From positions 248,001-312,000 of the forward strand of contig NZ_JAWUDN010000002.1 in the NCBI RefSeq assembly GCF_044430645.1: 64,000 nt of DNA, written 5' to 3'. Positions 8,396-16,138 of the stretch are shown here, one piece after another. Positions within the stretch are counted from its first letter, which is position 1; every line of letters starts with the position of its first letter. The position numbers and the translations under genes are program-made. This DNA is from Ewingella allii. GTDB lineage: Bacteria; Pseudomonadota; Gammaproteobacteria; Enterobacterales; Enterobacteriaceae. A model generated the notes under the pieces. It was not told the origin of the DNA, ran no database searches, and saw only the letters and a program-made list of their open reading frames with translations.

Positions 8396-8599
8396 ATGAA
8401 CAAAATCGACTATTTGATGCGTTTGAGAAAATGCACCACTATTGACACTCTTGAACGCGTTATTGAGAAAAATAAGTACGAGCTTTCCGACGATGAACTG
8501 GAGTTGTTTTACTCTGCGGCCGACCATCGCCTGGCAGAATTAACAATGAATAAGCTTTACGACAAAGTTCCTGTCGCCGTCTGGAAATTCGTCCGGTAA
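8396..8599 (+). CDS. hha: Hha/YmoA family H-NS-associated regulator
   Basis: Protein of 67 residues reading MNKIDYLMRLRKCTTIDTLE, then VIEKNKYELSDDELELFYSAADHRLAELTMNKLYDKV (split here). It follows Yersinia YmoA nearly residue for residue from memory and is shorter at the N-terminus than E. coli Hha. It binds H-NS and modulates silencing of A+T-rich and virulence genes. I chose the second of two adjacent ATGs (8393, 8396) because it gives a 5-nt spacing from AAAAGG (8385-8390) and the YmoA length. The cysteine targeted by TomB is present (KCTTID). Downstream sits a weak terminator-like hairpin at 8618-8647. Confidence 0.95.
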   Translation: MNKIDYLMRLRKCTTIDTLERVIEKNKYELSDDELELFYSAADHRLAELTMNKLYDKVPVAVWKFVR

Positions 8600-8617
8600 C
8601 GTTTCCATACATGACTT

Positions 8618-8647
8618 CATAGGGCCGTATTTAACCGCGGCCCTATG
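8618..8647 (+). terminator. Hairpin after hha, weak terminator
   Basis: CATAGGGCCG (8618-8627) pairs perfectly with CGGCCCTATG (8638-8647) across a 10-nt loop. The following sequence GTTATTATT is only moderately T-rich, so termination may be partial. Confidence 0.6.
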
Positions 8648-8690
8648 GTTATTATTCAGACAAAACATTCACTTCCTTTATCAGTTCCAA

Positions 8691-9638
8691 TTATTGAAAC
8701 TCTTTATTCCCTTTCTTAATCCTTTCTAAAAAAGCCTGTAATAGAAACTGAAAACACTGTTCTGTTTGCGCCGAACGCAAAGGAGCGGGTTTTCGCATCA
8801 TCGCCACGGTTCGGCTTAAGGTCGGTTGCTGTAAATGAACCACCTTCAATTCTTCATCATTCAGCGTTGCGGTATATAACTCAGGCAAAATAGCCAGTGC
8901 CAGCCGCGATCGGACCAACCCATAGAGGGTTTCCTGAAAATCCACGCGGTAATTGATACTCAGGTTCAATTTATGGCTTTCCACCAGCGACGCTACCAAT
9001 CGGCTGACATTGCCTTTTAGAAAAAGCGCTATCGGTCTTTTGGCCAACTGCCGCCACGGAAGATTGTGCGTTTCTGCTAATAGATCATCCTTGCGCATCA
9101 CCGCCACAAAAGGGTCTTCCAGCAGGGGATAGACCGTCAGGCTGTCCGGCACCGTGCTGTCAGTGGCACCGATACCAAAGTCCAGAGAACCGTTTTCAAG
9201 TTCCACCAGCAGGGCGTCATTGGTCAAATCGTGAAACTCAACGCGCATGGCCGGAAAATGTTCGGAAAGCAACTGCGGAACGGCGGGAAAAAGTAGCGTA
9301 CTGACGGAAGGCACCAGCCCAATTCTCAACGTGCCGTCACCGCCCTGCTCCATAATCTGCTGCATATCGTCAAACGCGCTGTGAGCAGCGTTCAGCAAAC
9401 GCTGGGCATGGGGCAAAATGGCAATGCCTTCCTCGGTGAGCGTCACCGCCTGCGCGGTTCGGTTTACCAGCTTCCCGCCTAAAACTGACTCAATTTGGCG
9501 CAGCGCGCTGCTCAACGCCGGCTGGCTGATAGCCAAGCGATTGGCTGTTTCGGTAAAACTGCGCAGCTGGGCCAGAGTGACAAAATATTGTATCTGTTTG
9601 AGGGATAAAGCAGGCAATCGACGCCAGGGTTCAGACAT
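8691..9638 (-). CDS. LysR-family transcriptional regulator
   Basis: LTTR of 315 residues. The N-terminal winged HTH is clear (LSLKQIQYFVTLAQLRSFTETANRLAISQPALSSALRQIE, split over residues 12-51), followed by a substrate-binding effector domain from about residue 90. I chose the ATG at 9638 (MSEPWRRLP); the longer frame starts at a TTG at 9659. It is divergent from the adenine deaminase gene with 142 nt between them, the classic LTTR arrangement, so it probably controls the adenine deaminase/permease pair. Its effector is unknown; a purine is the obvious guess. I cannot assign it to a named LTTR. Confidence 0.85.
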   Translation of the reverse strand: MSEPWRRLPALSLKQIQYFVTLAQLRSFTETANRLAISQPALSSALRQIESVLGGKLVNRTAQAVTLTEEGIAILPHAQRLLNAAHSAFDDMQQIMEQGGDGTLRIGLVPSVSTLLFPAVPQLLSEHFPAMRVEFHDLTNDALLVELENGSLDFGIGATDSTVPDSLTVYPLLEDPFVAVMRKDDLLAETHNLPWRQLAKRPIALFLKGNVSRLVASLVESHKLNLSINYRVDFQETLYGLVRSRLALAILPELYTATLNDEELKVVHLQQPTLSRTVAMMRKPAPLRSAQTEQCFQFLLQAFLERIKKGNKEFQ

Positions 9639-9663
9639 AGTTTCCCGTGTTCCAGTCAAAAGA

Positions 9664-9679
9664 AAGTAAACGTTTGCTC
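9664..9679. promoter_or_regulatory. PurR-like operator in the LysR/ade intergenic region
   Basis: AAGTAAACGTTTGCTC matches the E. coli PurR consensus ACGCAAACGTTTGCGT at 12 of 16 positions, with the 12-bp core GCAAACGTTTGC hit at 11 of 12. It lies between two divergent genes, one of which is for purine salvage. This is inferred from sequence match only. Confidence 0.5.
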
Positions 9680-9780
9680 AGCATAACCCCATCTTATAAC
9701 CCGATAAAATAAATCATCTGTCCAAAGCTCTTCACGCTGCCTACATTAGCGCAATGACTTGCCGATATTGGATTACTCCT

Positions 9781-11568
9781 ATGACCGTTTCTTCTCCCGC
9801 GATCGCCCTGCGCCAGCGCGCCGTACAGGCCGCTTTAGGCAAAATTCCCTTCGACCGCTTACTGCGCAATGCGCGCGTCATCGACATGGTGACAGGAGAG
9901 ATCCGCGACGCCGACGTCGGGCTAGTCGGCAATATGATCGCCAGCGTGCACCCCTGCGGCGAGTTTTTGCAGACAGAAAATGTCGATGACCTTGGCGGAG
10001 CGCTGCTCTCTCCCGGTTTTATCGACACCCACGTGCATATAGAAAGCTCCCACCTGCCGCCGGAGCGTTACGCCGAGATCGTAGTGGCTCAAGGCACTAC
10101 CACGGTTTTCTGGGATCCGCATGAATTAGCCAACGTACTCGGCGTAGAGGGCGTGCGTTATGCTGTTGAATCCAGCCGTGACCTGCCTTTGCGAGTGATT
10201 TGCGCCGCGCCGTCCAGCGTGCCTTCAACTCCGGGTCTGGAAATGTCCGGGGCCGATTTCAAAGGGCGTGAAATGCAAACCATGCTGAGCTGGCCGGAAG
10301 TCGCGGGCGTGGCGGAAGTGATGGATATGCACGGCGTGCTCAACGCCAGCGAGCGCATGATTGAAATCCTCGAAGCTGGCCTGAGCAGCGGCAAACTGAT
10401 TGAAGGGCACGCGCGCGGCTTGAAAGGCGCCGGGCTGCAAGCCTACCTCGCCGCCGGGATCACTTCTGACCATGAGTTGACCTCCGCCGAAGACGCGCTG
10501 GAGAAACTGCGGGCTGGCCTGACGCTGCAAATTCGCGGCTCGCACCCATATCTACTGCCAGAAATCGTCGCGGCACTGAAAACCCTGCCGCACCTCTCTT
10601 CGCAAATCACCCTCTGCACGGATGACGTCCCGCCCGATTTCCTGTTGGAAAAAGGCGGCCTGATCGCCCTGATTAAGCTACTGATATCCCACGGCTTGCC
10701 TGCTGAAGACGTGCTACGCATGGCGACTTTCAACGCGGCGATCCGCATGCAGCGTGCTGATTTAGGCCTGATTGCCGCCGGACGCACGGCGGATATGATT
10801 GTGTTCGACTCGCTGGAGTCGCTCAATCCTTTAGCCGTTTACGTGAGCGGGCAGAAAGTGGCGCAAGACGGCAAGCTGCTGTTCAGTCCGAAAAAAGCCA
10901 CCGGCGTGACGCCGCCGCGCGACACCATGCACATCTCCAGTCTGTCGGCAGGCGACTTTGTGCTGCGCATTCCCGGTCTGAAAAATGGCAAAGCTCGCCT
11001 GAGAAACATCAAAGGCGCGCGCTTCACCCAGTGGAGCGAAGTGGTGGTTAACGTGCGCGACGGCGAGGTGCAAATCCCTGACGGCTTCAGCCTGATTTGG
11101 GTCAAGCATCGCCATGGCCGCCATGACGCCACGCCGCGCATGGCGCTGCTGGAAGGCTGGGGTGAACTGCGCGGGGCCATTGCCACCTCCTACTCCCACG
11201 ACTCGCATAATCTGGTGGTGCTGGGCCGAAATCCTGCGGATATGGTGCTGGCAGCTAATCAGCTGATAGCTAGCGGCGGCGGCATGGCGCTGAGCCAAAA
11301 TGAACAACTGCTGGCCCACGTGGCGATGCCAATCGCCGGGATGCTTTCTGATTTACCGGCCGACGAGCTGGCGGCGCAGTTCAAAAACCTGCGAGATCTG
11401 AGTTCCAAAGTCGCCGACTGGGAGCCGCCTTATCGCGTTTTCAAAGCCATCGAAGGCACCTGTTTGGCCTGCAACGCCGGTCCGCATCTGACTGATTTAG
11501 GTCTGACCGATGGCGGGTTAAGAGAAATAGTCGACCCGATCCTCGAAATGTGGGAAGACGAGATTTAG
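9781..11568 (+). CDS. ade: Adenine deaminase
   Basis: Amidohydrolase-superfamily enzyme (adenine + H2O to hypoxanthine + NH3), 595 residues; E. coli Ade has 588. The metal-binding HVHIESS motif lies at about residue 84-90 (GFIDTHVHIESSHLPPE), with WDPHELANVLG, EGHARGL, TSDHELTS and TLCTDDVPPD further along the barrel. The C-terminal adenine-deaminase domain contains SYSHDSHNLVVLGRN and the GTCLACNAGPHL cysteine cluster. I chose the ATG at 9781 (MTVSSPAIALRQRAV); a frame to 9754 adds nine unconvincing residues. The permease follows after 68 nt, so the pair would import and deaminate adenine. Confidence 0.95.
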   Translation: MTVSSPAIALRQRAVQAALGKIPFDRLLRNARVIDMVTGEIRDADVGLVGNMIASVHPCGEFLQTENVDDLGGALLSPGFIDTHVHIESSHLPPERYAEIVVAQGTTTVFWDPHELANVLGVEGVRYAVESSRDLPLRVICAAPSSVPSTPGLEMSGADFKGREMQTMLSWPEVAGVAEVMDMHGVLNASERMIEILEAGLSSGKLIEGHARGLKGAGLQAYLAAGITSDHELTSAEDALEKLRAGLTLQIRGSHPYLLPEIVAALKTLPHLSSQITLCTDDVPPDFLLEKGGLIALIKLLISHGLPAEDVLRMATFNAAIRMQRADLGLIAAGRTADMIVFDSLESLNPLAVYVSGQKVAQDGKLLFSPKKATGVTPPRDTMHISSLSAGDFVLRIPGLKNGKARLRNIKGARFTQWSEVVVNVRDGEVQIPDGFSLIWVKHRHGRHDATPRMALLEGWGELRGAIATSYSHDSHNLVVLGRNPADMVLAANQLIASGGGMALSQNEQLLAHVAMPIAGMLSDLPADELAAQFKNLRDLSSKVADWEPPYRVFKAIEGTCLACNAGPHLTDLGLTDGGLREIVDPILEMWEDEI

Positions 11569-11636
11569 CCGTACTACAACACAGTGATAGCAACCGCAAC
11601 ATCATAAAAAACATAAAGTTTCAGGGGATTTCCAAC

Positions 11637-12986
11637 ATGAGTGACAGTTCTGTTAAACAGGCCGCTGCGCCAGCCGGAGAAAGCTGGTTACAGCGTCGTT
11701 TTAAACTACAGCAGCGCGGCACCCGAGCTAAAACTGAGTGTCTGGCGGGCATTACTGGCTTCTTAGCCGCCGCCTATTTATTGATTGTCATCCCAAGCCT
11801 GCTGGCCGCGGGCGGCATCGATAAAGGCGCCGCCACCACCGGCGTCATTATCGTTTTTGTATTGGGAAGCTTGCTGATGGCGTTCTATGCCAACCTACCG
11901 TTTATGGTCGGGCCGGGCATCGGCGGTTCAGTGTTAGTCGGCATTACGCTGGCCGGGGACGGCATCAGCTGGCCCATCGCGCTGGGCATCGCCTGCTGGT
12001 CGGGCATCGTGTTTTTCGTAATGACGGTGCTAGGTCTGCGCGAAGTGGTTACTCGCTCCGTTCCGCAATCCATCAAGCTTGGCTTAACGGCGTCGATTGG
12101 TATTTTTGTGGCTTTATTGGGTTTCCGCAATGCCGGTTTGGTGGCCGCGACGGTGAAAACCAACGCTTTAGCCTTGGGTGACTTCACCGCGCCGGGCGCC
12201 ATTATTGCCCTGCTCGGCCTGTTGGTAGCAGTCGCTCTTCAGGCGCGAAAAATCCCCGGCGCGCTGCTGTGGGCCATTCTTTTCGCTACGCTGATTGGCA
12301 TTCCTTTTGGCGTCACCCACCTGCCGCAGCAGTGGTTCTCCCTGCCGCACTCCGTCGGGCCGCTGCTGGGTAAAGTCGATTTGATGGGCGCGATTAATAT
12401 CGCCTTCCTGCCCTTCCTATTTATCTTCTTCGCGTCTGAGTTTTTCTCCACCATGGGCACCACGCTGGCCGTTGGCGGCGAGGCCGGGTTGCTCGACGAG
12501 CAAGGCAACATGCCTAACATTAATCGTCCATTCGTGGTTGACTCTATTGCGGCGGCACTCGGGCCGATTGTCGGCATCCCTGCTGCAACGGCGCTGATTG
12601 AATCCTCAGCCGCCGCCGAAGCTGGAGGCAAAACTGGCCTGACGGCGCTGACCGCGGCCTTGATGTTCCTGCTGATGCTGCTGTTTACGCCGATTGCGCT
12701 GATGATCCCCAAAGAGGCGACGGCACCGGCATTAATTCTGATTGGTTTGAACATGTTCAGCGGGCTGCGCAAAGTCGATTTGGGCAATTTTACTGATGGC
12801 CTGCCAGTTCTGATGATGGTGATGATCACCCTGATTTCAAACAGCTTCGGCACGGGGATCGCCGGTGGCCTGCTGTTCTATGTGATCATCAAAGTCGTGG
12901 CCGGGAAAGCCCGTGAAGTGCCGATTGGCCTGTATATTTTGGCGATCCCATTAGCCTATTACTTCGCCACCTTAGTCCATCACTAG
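11637..12986 (+). CDS. NCS2/AzgA-type purine permease
   Basis: Nucleobase:cation symporter-2 family, AzgA-like branch, 449 residues with about 12-14 hydrophobic segments. Characteristic sequence includes TECLAGITGFLAAAYLLIV, MVGPGIGGSVLVGITLA, and the substrate-site helix FLPFLFIFFASEFFSTMGT with downstream GPIVGIPAATALIESSAAAE. Family members carry adenine, guanine or hypoxanthine with protons. Its place behind adenine deaminase makes adenine the likely substrate. The ATG at 11637 is preceded by AGGGG at 11623-11627; the upstream extension to 11550 overlaps ade and is not credible. A terminator follows at 13006. Confidence 0.88.
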   Translation: MSDSSVKQAAAPAGESWLQRRFKLQQRGTRAKTECLAGITGFLAAAYLLIVIPSLLAAGGIDKGAATTGVIIVFVLGSLLMAFYANLPFMVGPGIGGSVLVGITLAGDGISWPIALGIACWSGIVFFVMTVLGLREVVTRSVPQSIKLGLTASIGIFVALLGFRNAGLVAATVKTNALALGDFTAPGAIIALLGLLVAVALQARKIPGALLWAILFATLIGIPFGVTHLPQQWFSLPHSVGPLLGKVDLMGAINIAFLPFLFIFFASEFFSTMGTTLAVGGEAGLLDEQGNMPNINRPFVVDSIAAALGPIVGIPAATALIESSAAAEAGGKTGLTALTAALMFLLMLLFTPIALMIPKEATAPALILIGLNMFSGLRKVDLGNFTDGLPVLMMVMITLISNSFGTGIAGGLLFYVIIKVVAGKAREVPIGLYILAIPLAYYFATLVHH

Positions 12987-13005
12987 CCGCAAAATAAATC
13001 TCCAT

Positions 13006-13033
13006 AAGGGCACCTAAAACGTGCCCTTTTTTA
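13006..13033 (+). terminator. Terminator of the ade-permease operon
   Basis: AAGGGCAC-CTAAAAC-GTGCCCTT hairpin (13006-13028) followed by TTTT. Confidence 0.88.
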
Positions 13034-13172
13034 CGACGACAAAGGCACAAAATCCAAAATAGTCTTGTAGAAATCCAACATATCACCCTAAGATGAAACA
13101 CCATATCTAGTCATTTATTGACTTATGGAATACTACATATTTGATTATTTACCACATGGATAGGTGATAAAC

Positions 13173-13421
13173 ATGACTCGCAACGATAAACAATCCTCAC
13201 AACACGTCGCCCGCCTCGCAGCAGAAACCCTCAACAACCCCAAGGCCACCGAGCTTGAAAAAAGCCTGGCAGGCTCAGTGCTTTCGCAGGCCAGCTCTAA
13301 AAACCAAACCGGTGCCGAGATGGAAGCTATTGCATCCAAAGCTTTAAAAAGTGCCTCCTCAAGTGAGGTCGCCAAAACGCTGGCCGGCTCGGTGATTGCT
13401 CAAGCCAATAAAGCGCGTTAA
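13173..13421 (+). CDS. Small repeat protein of unknown function, 82 residues
   Basis: Starts MTRNDKQSSQHVARLAAETL at the ATG at 13173, with AGG at 13162-13164; the open frame to a GTG at 13164 adds three residues. The protein is built from two related units of about 35 residues. Each has an Ala/Ser/Leu helix ending in a near-identical block: KSLAGSVLSQASSKN in the first and KTLAGSVIAQANKAR in the second. There is no cysteine, aromatic residue, signal peptide or membrane span, so it is probably a small soluble helical protein. It stands alone with its own terminator between the permease operon and the SRP RNA. I recall short proteins of this composition in other enterobacteria but know no function. 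Confidence 0.75.
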   Translation: MTRNDKQSSQHVARLAAETLNNPKATELEKSLAGSVLSQASSKNQTGAEMEAIASKALKSASSSEVAKTLAGSVIAQANKAR

Positions 13422-13426
13422 GACGC

Positions 13427-13457
13427 AAAGCTGGGCTAAGTCCCAGCTTTTTTTTTG
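13427..13457 (+). terminator. Terminator of the small repeat protein gene
   Basis: AAAGCTGGG (13427-13435) pairs with CCCAGCTTT (13442-13450), followed by a long T-run. Confidence 0.9.
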
Positions 13458-13553
13458 CACGATGAATTGCGCCGATTATTCAGCGATGAATTAACAAAAT
13501 TGGGGGAGTAATAATAAGTGGGGAATGAGCGTAAAACGGCGAGAGCCAGAAAT

Positions 13554-13666
13554 GGTGGAGGCCCTGCCAGCTACATCCCGGCACACACGACACCTGCCAT
13601 GGCTGCTTCCTTCCGGACCTGACCGAGTTAACAAGTTAGTGTTGCGGGAGAACCAACAGGGCCCCC
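13554..13666 (-). ncRNA. ffs: 4.5S RNA, signal recognition particle RNA
   Basis: About 113 nt on the minus strand. The RNA 5' end GGGGGCCCUG (from 13666) pairs with the 3' end CAGGGCCUCC (down to about 13554). The apex contains the invariant SRP domain IV sequence GGUCCGGAAGGAAGCAGCC with the GGAA tetraloop and the asymmetric Ffh-binding loop. With Ffh it forms the bacterial SRP that targets membrane proteins to SecYEG. Its place next to ybaZ matches other enterobacteria. The mature ends are inferred from pairing; a short 5' leader is probably removed by RNase P. Confidence 0.96.
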
Positions 13667-13852
13667 ATTGTCGTTGTTGGCTTCGCGACTCATTGCTGAA
13701 TAATCGAAGCGGTGGGCATTATCAGTGATGGCCGTGGCAATTGCAAGTTAACCGCCGACAACCGTTGTTTTCTTATACAACCACCACGGTTATGACCTTT
13801 ATCCGAGACGGGTTTGCGGCATAATGGCAGTGAAACCCACAAGGAGCCCACC

Positions 13853-14161
13853 ATGTCGGAGACCGATAACTTTCGCCACCGCGTCCTACAGATCATTGCC
13901 GCCATCCCCTATGGTCAAGTCACCACTTATGGCAATGTCGCCCAGTTAGCAGGCTCACCGCGCGCGGCAAGGCAGGTCGGCGGCGTGCTGCGCAAATTGC
14001 CGGAAGGCAGCACTCTGCCATGGCATCGCGTCATCAATCGTCACGGCGAGATTTCTCAACAAGGGGAAGATTTTAAACGCCAGCGCCAGGCCCTGCTCGA
14101 AGAAGGCATTGTGTTCGAAGGCGGGCAGATTGATCTGGAGAAATATGGCTGGAAATGGTGA
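13853..14161 (+). CDS. ybaZ: Alkyltransferase-like protein YbaZ/Atl
   Basis: Protein of 102 residues related to the DNA-binding domain of O6-alkylguanine-DNA alkyltransferase. The active-site PCHR motif is replaced by PWHR (W57), so it cannot transfer alkyl groups. Such ATL proteins bind O6-alkylguanine lesions and flag them for nucleotide excision repair. The helix-turn-helix and arginine finger region (GSPRAARQVGGVLR) is intact. The start at 13853 (MSETDNFRHR) is set by AAGGAG at 13841-13846; the upstream ATG at 13814 lacks a good site. It is divergent from ffs. Confidence 0.94.
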   Translation: MSETDNFRHRVLQIIAAIPYGQVTTYGNVAQLAGSPRAARQVGGVLRKLPEGSTLPWHRVINRHGEISQQGEDFKRQRQALLEEGIVFEGGQIDLEKYGWKW

Positions 14162-14176
14162 ATCCTGGTCATAAAA

Positions 14177-14201
14177 AAACACCGCCTGGGCGGTGTTTTT
14201 C
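14177..14201. terminator. Bidirectional terminator between ybaZ and ybaY
   Basis: AAACACCGCC-TG-GGCGGTGTTT stem with A-run before and T-run after, between convergent genes. Confidence 0.9.
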
Positions 14202-14233
14202 TTTTGCTCGACTGACTCGGTATTAATTAACTA

Positions 14234-14830
14234 TTAATACATTGGCTGAGTCGGGGCCGGAGCGGGAGCTGGAGCACCTGGCGCACCTGGCGCACCTGGA
14301 GGAGTTTCAAGACCCGGTTGGTTAGGGTTGCTTTCTGGCCCTAATCCGGTTGGCTTGGTCGTCACAGGCACTGAGGCTACTGGGACTAACTGCAAGTCAG
14401 CTTTGGTACCCTGACCGCGGTTAACCACTTCTTTGATGCTATCCGTAATGAAGGCCAAATGACCATTCACCGTCACCGCCGCACTCAAGATAACGCGTGC
14501 GTTTGGCGGGACATCCTGCGGGTTGTAAGGCAGGATAAAGGTAAATGGAGCCTGTTTCCCACCGGTGCGTGCCACTTTCTGCGCGATAACGCGTGAAGGC
14601 GCATCAGCCAGAGAAGCATCAGACATAGTTACCGTCAACACAGCATCAGGTGGCAAGGCCACGCGCTGTGAGATGTTAACCGTACCCGACACGTTTGGCC
14701 CGGTGATAGCTGGCCCGGATGGACTCGCCGACGTATTGGCGGGCGCTTCCTGTGCTGGTGCTGGGTGCGATGCACAACCGGCCAGTGTGAGAGACAGCGC
14801 GGTTCCACCTACAATCTGCCAAAGTTTCAT
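14234..14830 (-). CDS. ybaY: YbaY family outer-membrane lipoprotein
   Basis: Lipoprotein of 198 residues with lipobox LAGC (signal MKLWQIVGGTALSLTLAGC, lipidated Cys about residue 19). The central YbaY/YscW domain (about residues 48-150) reads VSGTVNISQRVALPPDAVLT and FTFILPYNPQDVPPNARVIL, a beta-sandwich resembling the YscW secretin pilotin. Function in E. coli is not established. The C-terminal tail is Pro/Ala/Gly-rich and ends in GAPGAPGAPAPAPAPTQPMY-like sequence, encoded in part by a 9-bp tandem repeat (14274-14300), so its length is likely to vary between strains. Confidence 0.92.
   Translation of the reverse strand: MKLWQIVGGTALSLTLAGCASHPAPAQEAPANTSASPSGPAITGPNVSGTVNISQRVALPPDAVLTVTMSDASLADAPSRVIAQKVARTGGKQAPFTFILPYNPQDVPPNARVILSAAVTVNGHLAFITDSIKEVVNRGQGTKADLQLVPVASVPVTTKPTGLGPESNPNQPGLETPPGAPGAPGAPAPAPAPTQPMY
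14274..14300. repeat. Three 9-bp tandem repeats in the ybaY 3' end
   Basis: GCACCTGGC, GCACCTGGC, GCACCTGGA in direct succession, coding for Gly-Ala-Pro triplets in the lipoprotein tail. They keep the frame if the copy number changes. Confidence 0.85.
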
Positions 14831-15083
14831 TGATCGTTCTCCTTTTTATTATTCGCTTGTCGACAAGCTCAAATAAACGCCGACTATGAGTAGTGGCTTT
14901 AACCACCTTGCGCATTAATCATGGCACAAAAAACTGACCTTTTCCTGTCGCTGACCAAAATCAGCTTCTGAGCCATGCTTTTATCCACTATTATGAATGA
15001 GATACCCCATCGTTCCTGATGCTGCACATTGATTTATCAGAGTTTTCCGAGGCGGCAAAAGGCTAACTTTCATGAGGCCACCT

Positions 15084-15950
15084 ATGAGTCAGGCACTACA
15101 AAAATTACTGGATCTACTAGATCTGGAAAAAATCGAAGAAGGGTTGTTTCGTGGCCAAAGTGAAGATCTTGGCTTGCGTCAGGTCTTTGGCGGGCAGGTC
15201 GTCGGGCAGGCTCTCTACGCTGCCAAGCAAACCGTGCCTAGCGACCGTGGTATCCACTCTTTCCACAGCTATTTTCTTCGCCCCGGCGACAGCAGTAAGC
15301 CAATCATTTATGACGTCGAAATCCTGCGTGACGGCAACAGCTTCAGCGCCCGCCGCGTAAAAGCCGTCCAGCACGGTAAGCCGATCTTCTACATGACCGC
15401 CTCATTCCAGAGCCATGAAGAGGGCTTCGAGCATCAGAACACCATGCCGGACGTGCCGCCGCCGGAGTCCTTAATCTCCGAATCGGATATCGCCAAGAGC
15501 CTTGCTCACCTGATCCCTGAGAAAGTGCGCGACAAGTTTATCGGCCAGAAACCGATCGAAATGCGCCCGGTGAAGTTCCACAATCCGCTAAAAGGCAGTA
15601 AAGAAGAGCCGCACCGCGCGGTATGGTTTAAAGCCAACGGCGAGATGCCGGATGACCTGCGCGTGCATCAGTATCTGCTGGGTTATGCCTCGGACTTTAA
15701 CTTCCTGCCCACGGCCCTGCAGCCACACGGCGTCGGCTTCCTTGAGCCGGGCATGCAAGTGGCCACCATTGACCACTCCATGTGGTTCCACCGTCCGTTT
15801 AAAATGGACGATTGGCTGCTGTATGCCGTTGAGAGCTCTTCGGCATCGGGCGCGCGCGGCTTTGTGCGCGGGCAGTTCTACACTCGCGAAGGCGTGCTGA
15901 TTGCCACTACCGTGCAAGAGGGGGTGATTCGCCAGCGCGAAATCCCTTAA
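15084..15950 (+). CDS. tesB: Acyl-CoA thioesterase II
   Basis: Double hot-dog thioesterase of 288 residues hydrolysing medium- and long-chain acyl-CoA in the cytoplasm. The first hot-dog contains LRQVFGGQVVGQALYAAKQT and HSFHSYFLRPGD. The second contains the catalytic Asp in YASDFNFLP, the downstream HSMWFHRPF block and the catalytic Gln in TTVQEGVIRQR (E. coli residues D204, T228, Q278). The start MSQALQKLLD at 15084 is set by GAGG at 15074-15077; the ATG at 15072 lies in that site. The gene is monocistronic with its own terminator. Confidence 0.96.
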   Translation: MSQALQKLLDLLDLEKIEEGLFRGQSEDLGLRQVFGGQVVGQALYAAKQTVPSDRGIHSFHSYFLRPGDSSKPIIYDVEILRDGNSFSARRVKAVQHGKPIFYMTASFQSHEEGFEHQNTMPDVPPPESLISESDIAKSLAHLIPEKVRDKFIGQKPIEMRPVKFHNPLKGSKEEPHRAVWFKANGEMPDDLRVHQYLLGYASDFNFLPTALQPHGVGFLEPGMQVATIDHSMWFHRPFKMDDWLLYAVESSSASGARGFVRGQFYTREGVLIATTVQEGVIRQREIP

Positions 15951-15984
15951 GTCGGTTGAGAACTGCATCGGAAATGCATAAAAA

Positions 15985-16014
15985 AAGGGGCGATATTTCT
16001 ATCGCCCCTTTTTG
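15985..16014. terminator. Terminator after tesB
   Basis: AAGGGGCGAT-ATTTCT-ATCGCCCCTT hairpin (15985-16010) with T-run after and A-run before; can serve both strands. Confidence 0.9.
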
Positions 16015-16138
16015 CTTTCATCATTATCCGTTAAGTCTTTATTAGCACGCCGGATAGGTTGTTGTGTTTGCTTTTTATTATGTTTCTGTCGAACAGAATT
16101 TAGCGCACTACTTTCTTTGAAATCAGACGCTTAACCAA

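Noticed and set aside
13525..13728. 67-codon ORF on the plus strand
   Set aside because: Lies across the complement of the 4.5S RNA gene, whose sequence explains it.
14019..14027. Trp in place of active-site Cys in YbaZ as a broken repair enzyme
   Set aside because: PWHR is the defining feature of alkyltransferase-like proteins, not a defect.
16084..16098. TTCTGT-CGA-ACAGAA, resembling a LexA box
   Set aside because: The CTGT-to-ACAG spacing is 3 nt, not the 8 nt of LexA sites; it lies downstream of amtB, not at a promoter. Not a terminator either, as no T-run follows.
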